Positions 11,641-21,237 of a stretch of 64,000 nt of DNA are shown here, piece by piece. The notes under the pieces are model-generated. The model ran no database searches. It was not told the DNA's origin and was given only the letters and a program-made list of their open reading frames with translations. Location of the stretch: the NCBI GenBank assembly GCA_022575985.1, contig JAKSXM010000129.1:992001-1056000 (forward strand), read 5' to 3'. The position numbers and the translations under genes were made by a program. How positions within the stretch are numbered: the stretch's first letter is position 1; every line of letters starts with the position of its first letter. Source of the stretch: Anagrus nilaparvatae (taxonomy: Eukaryota > Arthropoda > Insecta > Hymenoptera > Mymaridae).

Positions 11641-11940
11641 ATGTGAAAACTAGTTTCGTGAAACTCAGTCTCACTCACAAGAAAATTCTAAATTTTTTAT
11701 ATAGGGAACAACCCATGTATAATTTTCTAACTTTATATACTTAATGTGAAAACTAGTTTCGTAAAACTCAGTCTCACTCACGAGAAAATTCTAAATTTTT
11801 TATATAGGGAATAACCCATGTATAATTTTCTAACTTTATGTACTTAATGTGAAAACTAGTTTCGTAAAACTCAGTCTCACTCACAAAAAAATTCTAAATT
11901 TTTTATATAGGGAACAACCCATGTATATTTTTCTAACCAT
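11641..11940. repeat. Three 103-bp tandem repeats
   Basis: Units begin at 11641, 11744 and 11847, each with 'atgtgaaaactagtttcgt', followed by 'aaactcagtctcactcac' and 'tatagggaa(c/t)aacccatgtat'. The period is exactly 103 bp with few mismatches, so the array is young. It lies ~1.1 kb upstream of the Gag-like start on the minus strand. Confidence 0.9.
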
Positions 11941-12302
11941 ACACTTTTTTGTGACTAATTTTTTGTTTTTATTTTTGGGAATTATCCATATACATAATTA
12001 TTTTTAATGAATAGTTTACGTATCCAAAATTATGTTTTTATCTTGATTTTTAATCTTGTTGAAATTTTATCTAGTTTAAAATTGATAAGGATTGTCTATT
12101 AGTATCTTTATCTCTTTTTATATTTAAAACTTTTAAATTTTTATATAATTTATGTAAGTATATATGCATTAAACATATGAATAATATGTTTTATTGTAAT
12201 TTTTATTTTAATAAATTTTATGTATTTTTATAAAGAAATTTAACTTAATACATGTTATATAGATTAGAGTTTTTTACTTTTCCTGTAAAATTTTGAAATA
12301 CT
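11941..12302. other. AT-rich stretch up to the R1-clade insertion
   Basis: Nothing recognisable. The R1-clade element begins 20 bp beyond it, after the target-site duplication. Confidence 0.5.
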
Positions 12303-12321
12303 AATATTTTTAATTAATGTT
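12303..12321. repeat. Target-site duplication, 5' copy
   Basis: aatatttttaattaatgtt, repeated exactly at 18643-18661 directly after the poly(A). Nineteen bases, with the first As shared with the tail. Confidence 0.9.
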
Positions 12322-13370
12322 TTAACTCCGCTGTACCGGTCCCAAGCCCGGAGCCTCATAAGGCTGAGGAAGGAGGAGGGTGGTTCAGGCCGCCTTTTTT
12401 CAAGGTTGAACTAGAATCAAGGATATAGGATATAGCTCTCTGGAACAACTGAGGCTGCCCTATAAATCGGGTCTCATGCCTTGCATTTCTCCGGGGACAT
12501 GCTCTATGCTTTATCCCATGTGTGCATGTTAGGAATGCCGCAGACTGCTCATAGTTAGTCTATAAGTGGTTCTGGAATAACTGAGGCTGCCCTATAAAAC
12601 GGGTCTTATGCCTTGTCTTTCCCTCGAGCATTCTTGACAGGCATGCAGCCGCAGACTGCTATCCTAAACTATCCTTGAGGAAGAGGCATATTAAAGGGGC
12701 TCCAAGGTTTTCTCCAACCTAAGTGCGATATAAGCCACATACAGGGTTGCCTTAGACCTGAAGTATTGGCTCTTAGCATGGGAGAATTCTACCTCGAGCA
12801 CAGCGACGTAGCCGATTAAAGGTAGTCGCGAGTCCCGCTAAATCATGACTGCAGGTTGTATTTTCTGGTTTAGTAATGTGTGAAGGTGATGGGTTATTGG
12901 GTTATTGGATCGTGGCATTGTCATCAGACAAGGAGGAGCAATCCTCCATTCTGTAGGGGATCTATCTATGGAATCAATGCCGCCTGGTTCCAGAGTAAAA
13001 TCTGACATCAGCCCTCATGACTCCACTGGTAGATGCCTGACCTGTTCCATGACAGGTATAAAACATTGTGGAATGGTAGCAAACATAGAGGTGGAAACAC
13101 TTCGCCTGTTAGATTGAGGATTGGTGTTCCCTCGCGTCACCGCCTCTCAATCGAAGTCTGTTACATGCCGGATTAATAATCGTATGTGATGTCATCAGAC
13201 ATGGTGGTGAAAACCCCCCGATCTGTAGGACTATTATTACTGGATGGACGCTGGAAGCTGATAGATACTCTCTGTCAGCAACTAACATAAATCCTTTAAT
13301 AATACTCTGAAGGGTACTCTTACCCAACTAAGGGCCCTTTGTCCAGGGACACAGGCTTATTTTATGTACA
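12322..13370 (+). promoter_or_regulatory. 5' UTR / internal promoter region of the R1-clade element
   Basis: Begins 'ttaactccgctgtaccgg'. It contains an imperfect direct repeat about 132 bp apart: 'tctggaacaactgaggctgc' near 12439 and 'tctggaataactgaggctgc' near 12571, each followed by 'cctataaa(t/a)cgggtct'. Non-LTR elements carry an internal promoter at the 5' end; that this one does is inferred. Confidence 0.6.
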
Positions 13371-15307
13371 ATGCTAAATAAATACAGTGAATTACCCCAG
13401 GTTGATACCCCTCTTACAGAGGATAATTCAACCTCTGATTCCGATCAAGTGAAAGCCTTGATGGTCAGAGCTGGAGACACGGATTCTGGGGGTCTCCAAT
13501 TTAGCATTTCTCAGCAGCAAGGGCAGAACACCACGCCCACAGAGCAACAACATCTAGCTCTAATTAATGCTGAAAAAAAGACGGCAAAGGTAGTCTTAAC
13601 TAGGCTAGAGGTCGAGGATTCCTCCCGCAAATCCTCAATGGAAGGTGATATATGCGCGAAATGTGGCGCCCAAAAAGGTTCAAGCAACAGCTTGATACGG
13701 CCTTCTATTCTGAAGGACCAGAGGTCATATTCGTTGCCTAATGTTAGCGAAGTTGGGCCTGATGACGAAGGCAAGAGGGAAGAAAATATAGAAAGATATC
13801 TCCGAATATCAAAGGACTATAACAAGGCGTGCATTGAAATCCACTCAAACATGGAGAGAGATATTACTCAGATGAGAGACTCAGTCAAAGTACAGAAGAA
13901 CTGTAATATGACAGTCAAAAAAGGCATAGCTGAGTTTGAAAAATATTTAGCCAGGCTTAAGACAATTTTTAAACTGCAGCAGGAGCTTTTAAATGGAAAA
14001 CAAAAACCCGATATTCCTATAGAGGAAGCATTAGGGGTTATGACTGGAAAAGGAAAGAAGAGGGCTCGGACTGCGTCCCGAAGCCCACCCGGAAAGGAGA
14101 ATACAAAAAAGAGACCGGCGCAGAAAACGTCCCCGGAACTCCCTCTAAGGAAGACCTTCGCTAATGCAGTGATGTCTCCTCCGAAAGATATGGTTCAGGA
14201 GGTAAATCAGTTAGCTTCTGGCCAGCAAACGCAGCCAAAAGATGTAGCTACAGATACCTCCCCTCCAGACGAGGATGATTTCGTCGCTGTTAAAAGCAAA
14301 GGTCAAAGAAAAAAGGAAAAGAAGAAAAAGAAAAAAGAGTTTGAAAGAAAGGAGGCAGAGGCTCGTAAAAACCAAGAGCAGGAACAGAAGAAGCAGCAGG
14401 AGAAGCAACAGCCAAAAATAACTGCAGCGGCAGCAAACCTGCGGCAGGGGGCAGAAAATAAAAGAAGCAAAAAGAAAAAGCCGCAGAAGAAGGAAGGAGA
14501 TGGCGTATCTCCTCCTTCCGAGGCGACAGAAAAAGGCAGGAGAAAGAAGCGCCAGAACCGGCGCATAAGGATCTCTAAGCGTAAGGAGGCTCTAATAATA
14601 AAGCCTCCTGAAGGGAAGTCTTATGCAACAGCCCTGCTGGAGATCAAAAGAGGTGTCCAACTAAAAGATTCAGGGACTGAGGTTCACCGAATCCAGAAAA
14701 CCCAGGATGGGAGCGTCCTAATAGAGCTGAGCTCGTCGAAAGACCGGCAAAAACTATTAGACGCTGTCAAGACGGTCGCAGGCCCAGAAAGTACAGTCAA
14801 GGAACTGATTCCCCACCTAACCGTGGAGATCAGAAGCCTAGATGGTACTACTGGTAGCGACGAAGTGAGGCAGGTGATAAAGGAGGCAACCAAGCTGCAG
14901 AACGATGACGACATAAAAGTCGCCATCTTCAAGGCTAAGGGTACTAGGGCGGATATGGCGGTCGTAGACCTACCAGAAGCCGCCGCACTAAAATTGACCA
15001 AAAAAGGCCGGCTAAATAATGGCTGGTCTAATTGGCAAGTGCGCTTAAGAGCCGAGGTTACACGGTGTTTAAGTGTCTTGGTTTCGGCCACAACCAGTGG
15101 TCATGTAAGGGCATGGACCGAAAATTTGCGTGTTTTAAATGTGGCGTTCAAGGCCACAAGTCAGAAAATTGTCCTGTGGAAAAAGCAGAATGCTTCCTCT
15201 GCAGGGAAAGAGCTGACAAGGCCAAGACCGACCACCTTCCAGGATGCGGAGCATGTAAGTGTTATCGGGAGGCACTTACTGCAAGGAAGATAAAGTGTCA
15301 TCGGTAA
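13371..15307 (+). pseudogene. ORF1 (Gag-like) of the R1-clade element, one frameshift
   Basis: ATG at 13371. Residues 1-300 are mostly polar, with a possible coiled coil around 140-210. Residues ~300-410 are an extreme Lys/Gln/Glu-rich basic stretch that could bind RNA. A conserved Gag-like region follows at ~415-555. The frame then misses three zinc knuckles, which read in another frame from about 15070: CFKCLGFGHNQWSC and CFKCGVQGHKSENC (both CX2CX4HX4C) and a third starting CFLC. The switch lies in 'tgtttaagtg'; one missing T there would explain it, so a single-base deletion in a T run is the simplest reading. The knuckle frame ends at TAA 15305-15307. The out-of-frame reading runs on to 15293. 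Confidence 0.85.
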
Positions 15308-18291
15308 TGTTCGGAGTCCTGCAAGGGAATATGAACAAAACCATTCTTGCTGACCTTTTGCTCGATCAGCTCGCAGGCGAGACAGACTCTAGCGTCGTCT
15401 TGCTATCCGAGCCGCTTCGCAATAGGAACCAGCAATTCTGGTTAACCGATGACACAGGCCGGTGCGCTATATGGCTACGAGGTCGTGCTCAGACGTCTAT
15501 GTCACGACATGGAAAAGGCAATTGCCACGTCTGGGCAAAGTGCGGTGATACAACTTTCATTAGTTGTTATTTGTCACCGAATGACACTATTGGGGTGTTC
15601 ACCGCAAAGCTGGCCTCATTGGAGGAAACGATAAGGGAAGTCTCTGGCAATATCATATTTGCTGGGGACTTAAATGCCAGGGCCGTGGAATGGGGAATGC
15701 CAACCACGAACCGTAGGGGAACGTTGATCCTAGAGATGGCTGCTAGAACTGATCTGGTGGTCATGAACTCTGGGAACAATCCAACCTACGTAAGGCCAGG
15801 CTTTGGCGAATCGATCCCTGATGTCACTTTTGCCTCGGCCGGGCTGGCAGGAAGAGTGGGTGGCTGGAGGGTGATGGATGGAGCCAATGGCAGCGATCAT
15901 AATTACATCACCTTCAAAGTGCGTGATAGGGTTGCTAATCGGCCCCCGTACAAAAAGCGCCCACTAGGCTGGAATGTGTCAAAGATGGACGAGGACAGAT
16001 TTGTGGATTATCTTCGCGAAGAGTTCTCGTCTATCCCAGCCTGGCATGGAGGACCGACCACCCCGCGAGAGGCAGAGACCCTTGTCAAGAGGGTAACTGC
16101 TCTTCTGAGGGGAGCCTGCGATGCCTCTATGCCGCGTAAACGGCCCTGGAAGGGTAAAAGAAGCGTGTACTGGTGGAATGAAGAAATTTCGGAGCTAAGA
16201 CGGGTCTGTCACGGCGCACGCAGAAGACGGCAAAGAGCGCATGGCCGCCCAGAGCTGGGTACGCGCTCTGAAGAGTACAAGGAAGCCAAGCATAGGCTGG
16301 CGAAAGCTATCCGCCTCAGCAAGGCGCGCTGTCTTCGGTCCCTAAGAGATGATGTCAACAGCGACCCGTGGGGCCTGGGATATAAGGTTGTCATGGGCAA
16401 ACTTAAGTCCGGATGTGACAACACGATGGATGAAGCAACGACCAAAAGAATAGTGGACGCTCTCTTCCCGGATCATCCAAACCAACAACACCCTGCTTTG
16501 GATGTCCCGAGGGAGCAAGTTCCGCTATTTATCGAGGCAGAGATGCTTCAGGCAATTAGGTCAATGAAAAATGGGAAAGCGCCAGGACCAGACGGAATAC
16601 CCGCGGAAGCCCTTAAGGCGGCTGCAAAGGTAATCCCTGGTCTCCTGCTTGGCATGTTTAACGCGTGCCTCGTGGCAGGCGCCTTTCCAAGGGACTGGAA
16701 AGTGGCCCGTCTGGCTCTGATAAGCAAGGGAAAGGGTGAACCAGGATCTCCATCATCTTACAGACCATTGTGTATGTTAAATACCATTGGCAAGGTGATG
16801 GAGAGCATGGTCAGAGGAAGATTGCGGCAAGCAATTAGGGAAGCGGGTGACCTTAGCGACGACCAACACGGCTTTCGTGAGGGGCGTTCCACGATCGGTG
16901 CCATCGAGCAGGTCGTGAAGGTGGTTATGAGGGCCAGACAAGTGCGGCCGGATATTAAACCGGACGTCCTGCTTGTCACGTTGGATGTGAAAAACGCATT
17001 CAACTCGGCTAAGTGGGACGATATGTTGCACTCCCTCGAGCAGGTATTCAGAGTTCCGGATTATCTGAGAAATATACTCAGAGATTACCTCCGGGACCGA
17101 TACCTGCGCTGGGACACGCTCGATGGCACAAGAGGTAAAGTATTAAGCGCAGGCATAGCGCAGGGTTCAGTTCTGGGTCCTGATCTGTGGAATGCCTTTT
17201 ACGACGGCTTGCTAAAGATTGAGCTCCCGGATGGATGCTCCATGATCGGATACGCGGATGACGTTGCTCTAACCATAACAGCTCGAGAGCCAGAGGACCA
17301 GCAGAATACCTTGGATGAGGCCATGCGCCTTATCAATAGCTGGATGTCGGATCACGGACTAAGACTGGCAGTCCCGAAAACGGAGATTGTCCTTCTGACC
17401 CGGAGAAGGGTTGATACCATATTCGGCATCAGCTTTGATGACGGAGGTAATCCCCTTATGATCCAGACCAAACCATCGGTCAAATATTTGGGGGTCTTCT
17501 TGGATAACAAGTTGACCTACAATAGACAATTCCAGCAGGCCTGTGAAAAGGCTGGCCGGGTGACAAAGTCCCTCTCGTGGCTAATGACGAACATCGGCGG
17601 TCCCAGATCTGAGAAGAGGAGGCTGTTGATGACGACAGTTAACTCCATCTTGCTCTACGGTGCAGAGGTGTGGGCGGACAATGTCCGCATAAAAAAGTAC
17701 TGCAAGAAACTAAAGGCAGTACAGAGGCAGGGGGCACTTCGAATCGCTTGCTCGTACAAGACAGAATCAGAGCCAGCGATCCAGGTGGTGGCTCGGGTGT
17801 TTCCCATCGACCTGCTTGCCTTGGAAAGGCAGGCGATCTATAACCGTGGGGAAGAAGAGCGCGACGTAGCTTCCGTTCGCGCTCGCTCCCGCACAATGGA
17901 ATGTTGGCAGTATAGGTGGAATGGTGACCCGAGGGGACGTTGGACGCACCGCCTTATCATCGATTTGGAAAGCTGGATGAACCGTGATCATGGAGAGGTA
18001 GACTTCTACCTCACACAGTTCCTAACTGGTCACGGTTATTTCCGCGATATGCTTTACAAGTGGAGCAAGGTGACATCTCCGGAATGCTTGCATTGCCCGG
18101 GCGAGCTGGATACCGCTGAGCACACCTTTTTTGGGTGTCCTCGCTTCGCTGAAGGGCGACCGCCCTTCGATGAATGGAGGCCGGAAGTAGTCGTCCCGGA
18201 AATGCTGCGCAGTGCCGCTAACTGGTACAGTGTGGCAGAGTACGTACGGGCGACACTGATTGGAAAAAAGGAGGAAGGTTTCCTCTCGTAG
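15307..18291 (+). CDS. ORF2: APE endonuclease / reverse transcriptase, intact
   Basis: The ATG at 15307 overlaps the ORF1 stop as TAATG, so this start was preferred over the in-frame ATG at 15259; the product is 994 residues. The endonuclease (~1-225) has 'LLSEP', 'GDLNARAVEWG' and 'GSDHNYITF', which carry the catalytic Glu, Asp/Asn and Asp-His. RT motifs follow in order: 'YRPLCMLNTIGKVME', 'VTLDVKNAFNSAKWD', 'GIAQGSVLGPDLWNAF', 'GYADDVALT' near residue 648, and 'YLGVFLDNKL'. A C-terminal knuckle has CLHC...HTFFGC. It nicks the target and copies the RNA onto it. No lesion was seen in this frame. Confidence 0.95.
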   Translation: MFGVLQGNMNKTILADLLLDQLAGETDSSVVLLSEPLRNRNQQFWLTDDTGRCAIWLRGRAQTSMSRHGKGNCHVWAKCGDTTFISCYLSPNDTIGVFTAKLASLEETIREVSGNIIFAGDLNARAVEWGMPTTNRRGTLILEMAARTDLVVMNSGNNPTYVRPGFGESIPDVTFASAGLAGRVGGWRVMDGANGSDHNYITFKVRDRVANRPPYKKRPLGWNVSKMDEDRFVDYLREEFSSIPAWHGGPTTPREAETLVKRVTALLRGACDASMPRKRPWKGKRSVYWWNEEISELRRVCHGARRRRQRAHGRPELGTRSEEYKEAKHRLAKAIRLSKARCLRSLRDDVNSDPWGLGYKVVMGKLKSGCDNTMDEATTKRIVDALFPDHPNQQHPALDVPREQVPLFIEAEMLQAIRSMKNGKAPGPDGIPAEALKAAAKVIPGLLLGMFNACLVAGAFPRDWKVARLALISKGKGEPGSPSSYRPLCMLNTIGKVMESMVRGRLRQAIREAGDLSDDQHGFREGRSTIGAIEQVVKVVMRARQVRPDIKPDVLLVTLDVKNAFNSAKWDDMLHSLEQVFRVPDYLRNILRDYLRDRYLRWDTLDGTRGKVLSAGIAQGSVLGPDLWNAFYDGLLKIELPDGCSMIGYADDVALTITAREPEDQQNTLDEAMRLINSWMSDHGLRLAVPKTEIVLLTRRRVDTIFGISFDDGGNPLMIQTKPSVKYLGVFLDNKLTYNRQFQQACEKAGRVTKSLSWLMTNIGGPRSEKRRLLMTTVNSILLYGAEVWADNVRIKKYCKKLKAVQRQGALRIACSYKTESEPAIQVVARVFPIDLLALERQAIYNRGEEERDVASVRARSRTMECWQYRWNGDPRGRWTHRLIIDLESWMNRDHGEVDFYLTQFLTGHGYFRDMLYKWSKVTSPECLHCPGELDTAEHTFFGCPRFAEGRPPFDEWRPEVVVPEMLRSAANWYSVAEYVRATLIGKKEEGFLS

Positions 18292-18581
18292 GAAAATCTC
18301 CTCCTTTATTGACAGGGTATGGCGAAGAAATGCCTCGGCTGCATTGTTTCCGGACCGAAGTAATACCTAAACAGGGAGTCCCGGTCCGGATTCTATGATA
18401 TTGTCATAAATGCAGGAGGGTGGGGAGTTTAGTGGGTATTGTAATTCCTCAATTGTGTATATCTGGGCAACCCCAGATACAAATTTGAGGTTGAGTCCCA
18501 CATAACCATACAGTACGCGTGTATGGTATGCGTAAATGCATTCTCCTCGTCCTACGAAAAAGGCCCCTTCTTGAAAAGGCC

Positions 18582-18582
<1 letters not shown>
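18292..18582 (+). other. 3' UTR of the R1-clade element
   Basis: The segment includes 'aaatctcctcctttattgac' and ends 'cctacgaaaaaggcccc'. The same 3' end is kept in copies 2 and 3 (36000-36215, 38900-39230), as expected when reverse transcription starts from the 3' UTR. A local inverted repeat lies in 'tatctggg...ccccagata' near 18460-18480. Confidence 0.8.

Positions 18583-18642
<60 letters not shown>
18583..18642 (+). repeat. Poly(A) tail of the R1-clade element
   Basis: A near-pure run of about 60 A, ending at the second target-site duplication. Confidence 0.9.
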
Positions 18643-18647
<5 letters not shown>

Positions 18648-18661
18648 TTTTAATTAATGTT
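18643..18661. repeat. Target-site duplication, 3' copy
   Basis: Exact copy of 12303-12321. Confidence 0.9.
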
Positions 18662-18955
18662 ACTGAACTTATCTTGAAACATTAATTTTTATTTCATTTA
18701 AACAATTTCTTGAAATAATTAATATATTATTCAATAATAAAATATTTTGACTTTATTGATTTATTTTTGTTATTATTATAAATTTATTATTTTCTTAATA
18801 AATATTGGTCTGACGTGTCAGCACCTAATATTCAATTATAAATTTATTATAGAATATGTATAATTTATATACGTGTACTCTCCAGATTTCATTCAGCATA
18901 GAATAACCTTGATTCCATGATCGTATTATTGTATAATTGGTCCAGAATCGCCAGT
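18662..18955. other. AT-rich flank between R1-clade element and LTR-like copy 3
   Basis: No gene. It continues the DNA that lay left of 12303 before the insertion. Confidence 0.5.
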
Positions 18956-19253
18956 TGTGACGGGGTTTGGTCCAAAATCCCATCAGAAGGTTAAGAAATG
19001 ATCACCACATTAATTTTATATTAATATCATATTTATTATCAATTAACGGTTCTGTATTTAACATACAGACCGGAGTTATGTGCTCCCGTAGGTAGCTTAC
19101 AAAAGACTAACTTGACGGCTTCCTATCTTATTTTAGAATACATTATACAGATAAGAATATTCTAGTAACGCATTAATATCTATAGATGTCCATAGAACCT
19201 AAATATTATTAGAAATAGTATATTAATAAGAAAACGTAAAGAGCATCGTTACA
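18956..19253 (+). repeat. 298-bp LTR-like repeat, copy 3 (forward)
   Basis: TGTGACGGGG...CGTTACA, 298 bp, nearly identical to copies 1 and 2. On its right an A-rich tract (19254-19280) leads directly into the Maverick polymerase frame. In copy 2 the A-rich tract is on its left, after the RING gene. No target-site duplication was seen. Confidence 0.7.
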
Positions 19254-20067
19254 AAATAAAAAATAAAAAAAAAAATAAAGGTGGACGTTAAAGCAGAATT
19301 TTTAAAATCCGAAAAAGAGGTTGATCGTCTCACGAGTGTAATAAACGATGAGGTTAGTTTCGATCGATTTGTTAAATATTGCGACGAAGTTGTGAACCGG
19401 GTACAAAGATATTTTGAGAATGGATATGTACCAGTGGGCGTTAAATTTTCTTTAGAAGCTTTAATGTATAGAATTATATTTAAAAAGTTGATGATGTTGA
19501 AACGCGATTCAAATTTACAAGTCGCTTTTCAAGTTACCCAATCACTTTTCCGAAATCGCTTTCGTACGGCACTGGTTGCTAATCTAAGAAACTTTGACGT
19601 GGATCGATTTTTTGACGCATCTAGAGATAAAGTGTGTGACTTTGTTAAGAACGTTTTGAACGATTTGAAAAATATTAAAGTGAATGTGACTTCTTTTTTC
19701 TGTGATCGTTGCTTGCATTTTTTTTATCAAAAAGAAAAAATGGAGAACCACAAGATTGCCTGTAAAAGGGTATTCAATTGCGCGATAACGTTACCTCAAG
19801 AAGATAATGATTCTTTAAAATTTACATCACATAAAAAGGAAATAAAAGTGCCATTTGTTATTTATGCGGATTCAGAGGCAATTTTGAGTAAAGACATTGA
19901 TGCTGATGAAACTACATTGAACGCATACAGACGATATTTACTCATTGGGCTACTACCTGAAATGTAATTTTGACGATAGTTTATCAAAATACGAATTTAA
20001 TCGTGGTCCGGATTGTGCTTCTTAGTTTGCGGATCAACTCAAAGAGATTTCACAAGAAGTGAACGAG

Positions 20068-20134
20068 GTAAGTTTTTTTATTTGAAAAAAAAAAATAAAA
20101 TAAAATTTTTTACAAGTGTTTTTTTTTTATTTAG
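20068..20134 (+). other. Putative intron 1 of the polymerase gene
   Basis: GTAAGT...TTTATTTAG, 67 bp, extremely AT-rich. It interrupts conserved coding DNA. Inferred from splice signals and protein continuity, with no transcript evidence. Confidence 0.7.
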
Positions 20135-20275
20135 ATAAGGATTCAACAAAGAGCAATGAACTTTGGACTTGAACAACGTGCGGTTAATTCACGATGCGGT
20201 AGATGACTTGTCACGTGTGTAAAATTCCATTTATACAAGGGGAGATACGATGCAGGGATCACGACCATTTAACAG

Positions 20276-20334
20276 GTGATACTGCTTTTATTGATTTTTT
20301 ATACATTAATATAATAATTTATTTTTTTGTCTAG
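20276..20334 (+). other. Putative intron 2 of the polymerase gene
   Basis: GTGATA...TTTTTTTGTCTAG, 59 bp. It lies between the Cys/His cluster and the 'RGPAH' stretch. Removing it keeps the conserved reading frame. Confidence 0.7.
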
Positions 20335-20423
20335 GTATAAACCGTGGACCAGCCCATATCGGGTGTAACTTGGCATTACCAGGACAATTACGATATTCCA
20401 GTTTTTATGCATAATTTAAGCAG

Positions 20424-20483
20424 GTTTATAAAAAAAAAAAAAAAAAAATTTTACGAGAAATTTTTTTTTATTTTTTTTTTTAG
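20424..20483 (+). other. Putative intron 3 of the polymerase gene
   Basis: GTTTAT...TTTTTTTTAG, 60 bp of mostly A and T runs. It splits exonuclease motif II between 'HNLSR' and 'YD'. Being a multiple of three and stop-free, it could instead be a retained insertion of 20 residues, but that would disrupt the motif. Confidence 0.65.
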
Positions 20484-21237
20484 GTATGATATCCATTTGA
20501 TTATATCGGATATCGCAACTCAGATTCCAGAAAATATTAGTGTGATTCCCCACAACACCGAAAAATATATCTGTGTGAGTAAAAATGTTGCAAATACGGG
20601 AATTCGCTTTAACTTTATCGATTCGTTTAAATTTTTAAACTGTTCGCTTGAAAAATTAGCATCTTTTAACCCGATGAAAATAAATTTATTTTACGCAAAC
20701 ACTTCCCCGATAGTACACAGTTTAATATGATTAATCGTAAGGCTATTTCCCCTACGAGTTTGTAGATTCGTGGGGTTCCTTGAACGTTGAAAAACTTCCT
20801 TCGAAAGAATCTTTTTACGATACTCTTAACGAGAGAGACATTTCTGATGCAGACTACGAAAGAGCGGTCACGACTTTTGAATTTTTCGGGTGTAAAAATA
20901 TAGGTGAATACTCGGATTTATATCTGAAATTAGATGTGTTACTTTTGGCAGACATTTTCGAAAGTTTGCGGAATCGCATGCACCAATCGCATTCTCTCGA
21001 TCCAGCCCATTTTTTAAACCTCCCTGGTTTTAGCTTTTAAGCAATGTTACGATTTTGTGACATCGAATTGAAGCTTTTAAATGATATGGAAATGATTATT
21101 TTTATTCAAAACTCGTTGCGCGGCGGTCTTAGCTGTTGCAGTAAAAGATACTCCAAGGCAAATAACCCATATATAAATGAGGAATTTGATGCGTCAAAAA
21201 CCGAGAAGTATTTGTTTTATTGCGACGTGAACAACCT

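Larger units (their letters stand above)
12322..18642 (+). mobile_element. Full-length R1-clade non-LTR retrotransposon
   Basis: A 6.3-kb element with a ~1.05-kb 5' UTR, ORF1, ORF2, a ~290-bp 3' UTR and a ~60-bp poly(A), flanked by a 19-bp target-site duplication. The GC content is clearly higher than the AT-rich surroundings, as expected for a recent arrival. Its domain order (APE endonuclease, RT, C-terminal CCHC) and motifs fit the R1 clade. The target is AT-rich DNA and not 28S rDNA, so it is not a site-specific R1. Two truncated relatives lie at 34954 and 38442. Confidence 0.95.

Noticed and set aside
15045..15085. Programmed ribosomal frameshift in ORF1
   Set aside because: No classic slippery site with a downstream structure could be recognised; a one-base loss in a T run is simpler. 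Kept as a question in the findings.
14211..15091. Minus-strand frames in the R1-clade element
   Set aside because: Shadows of ORF1; the Phe/Leu-rich text is the reverse of the Lys/Glu-rich stretch.
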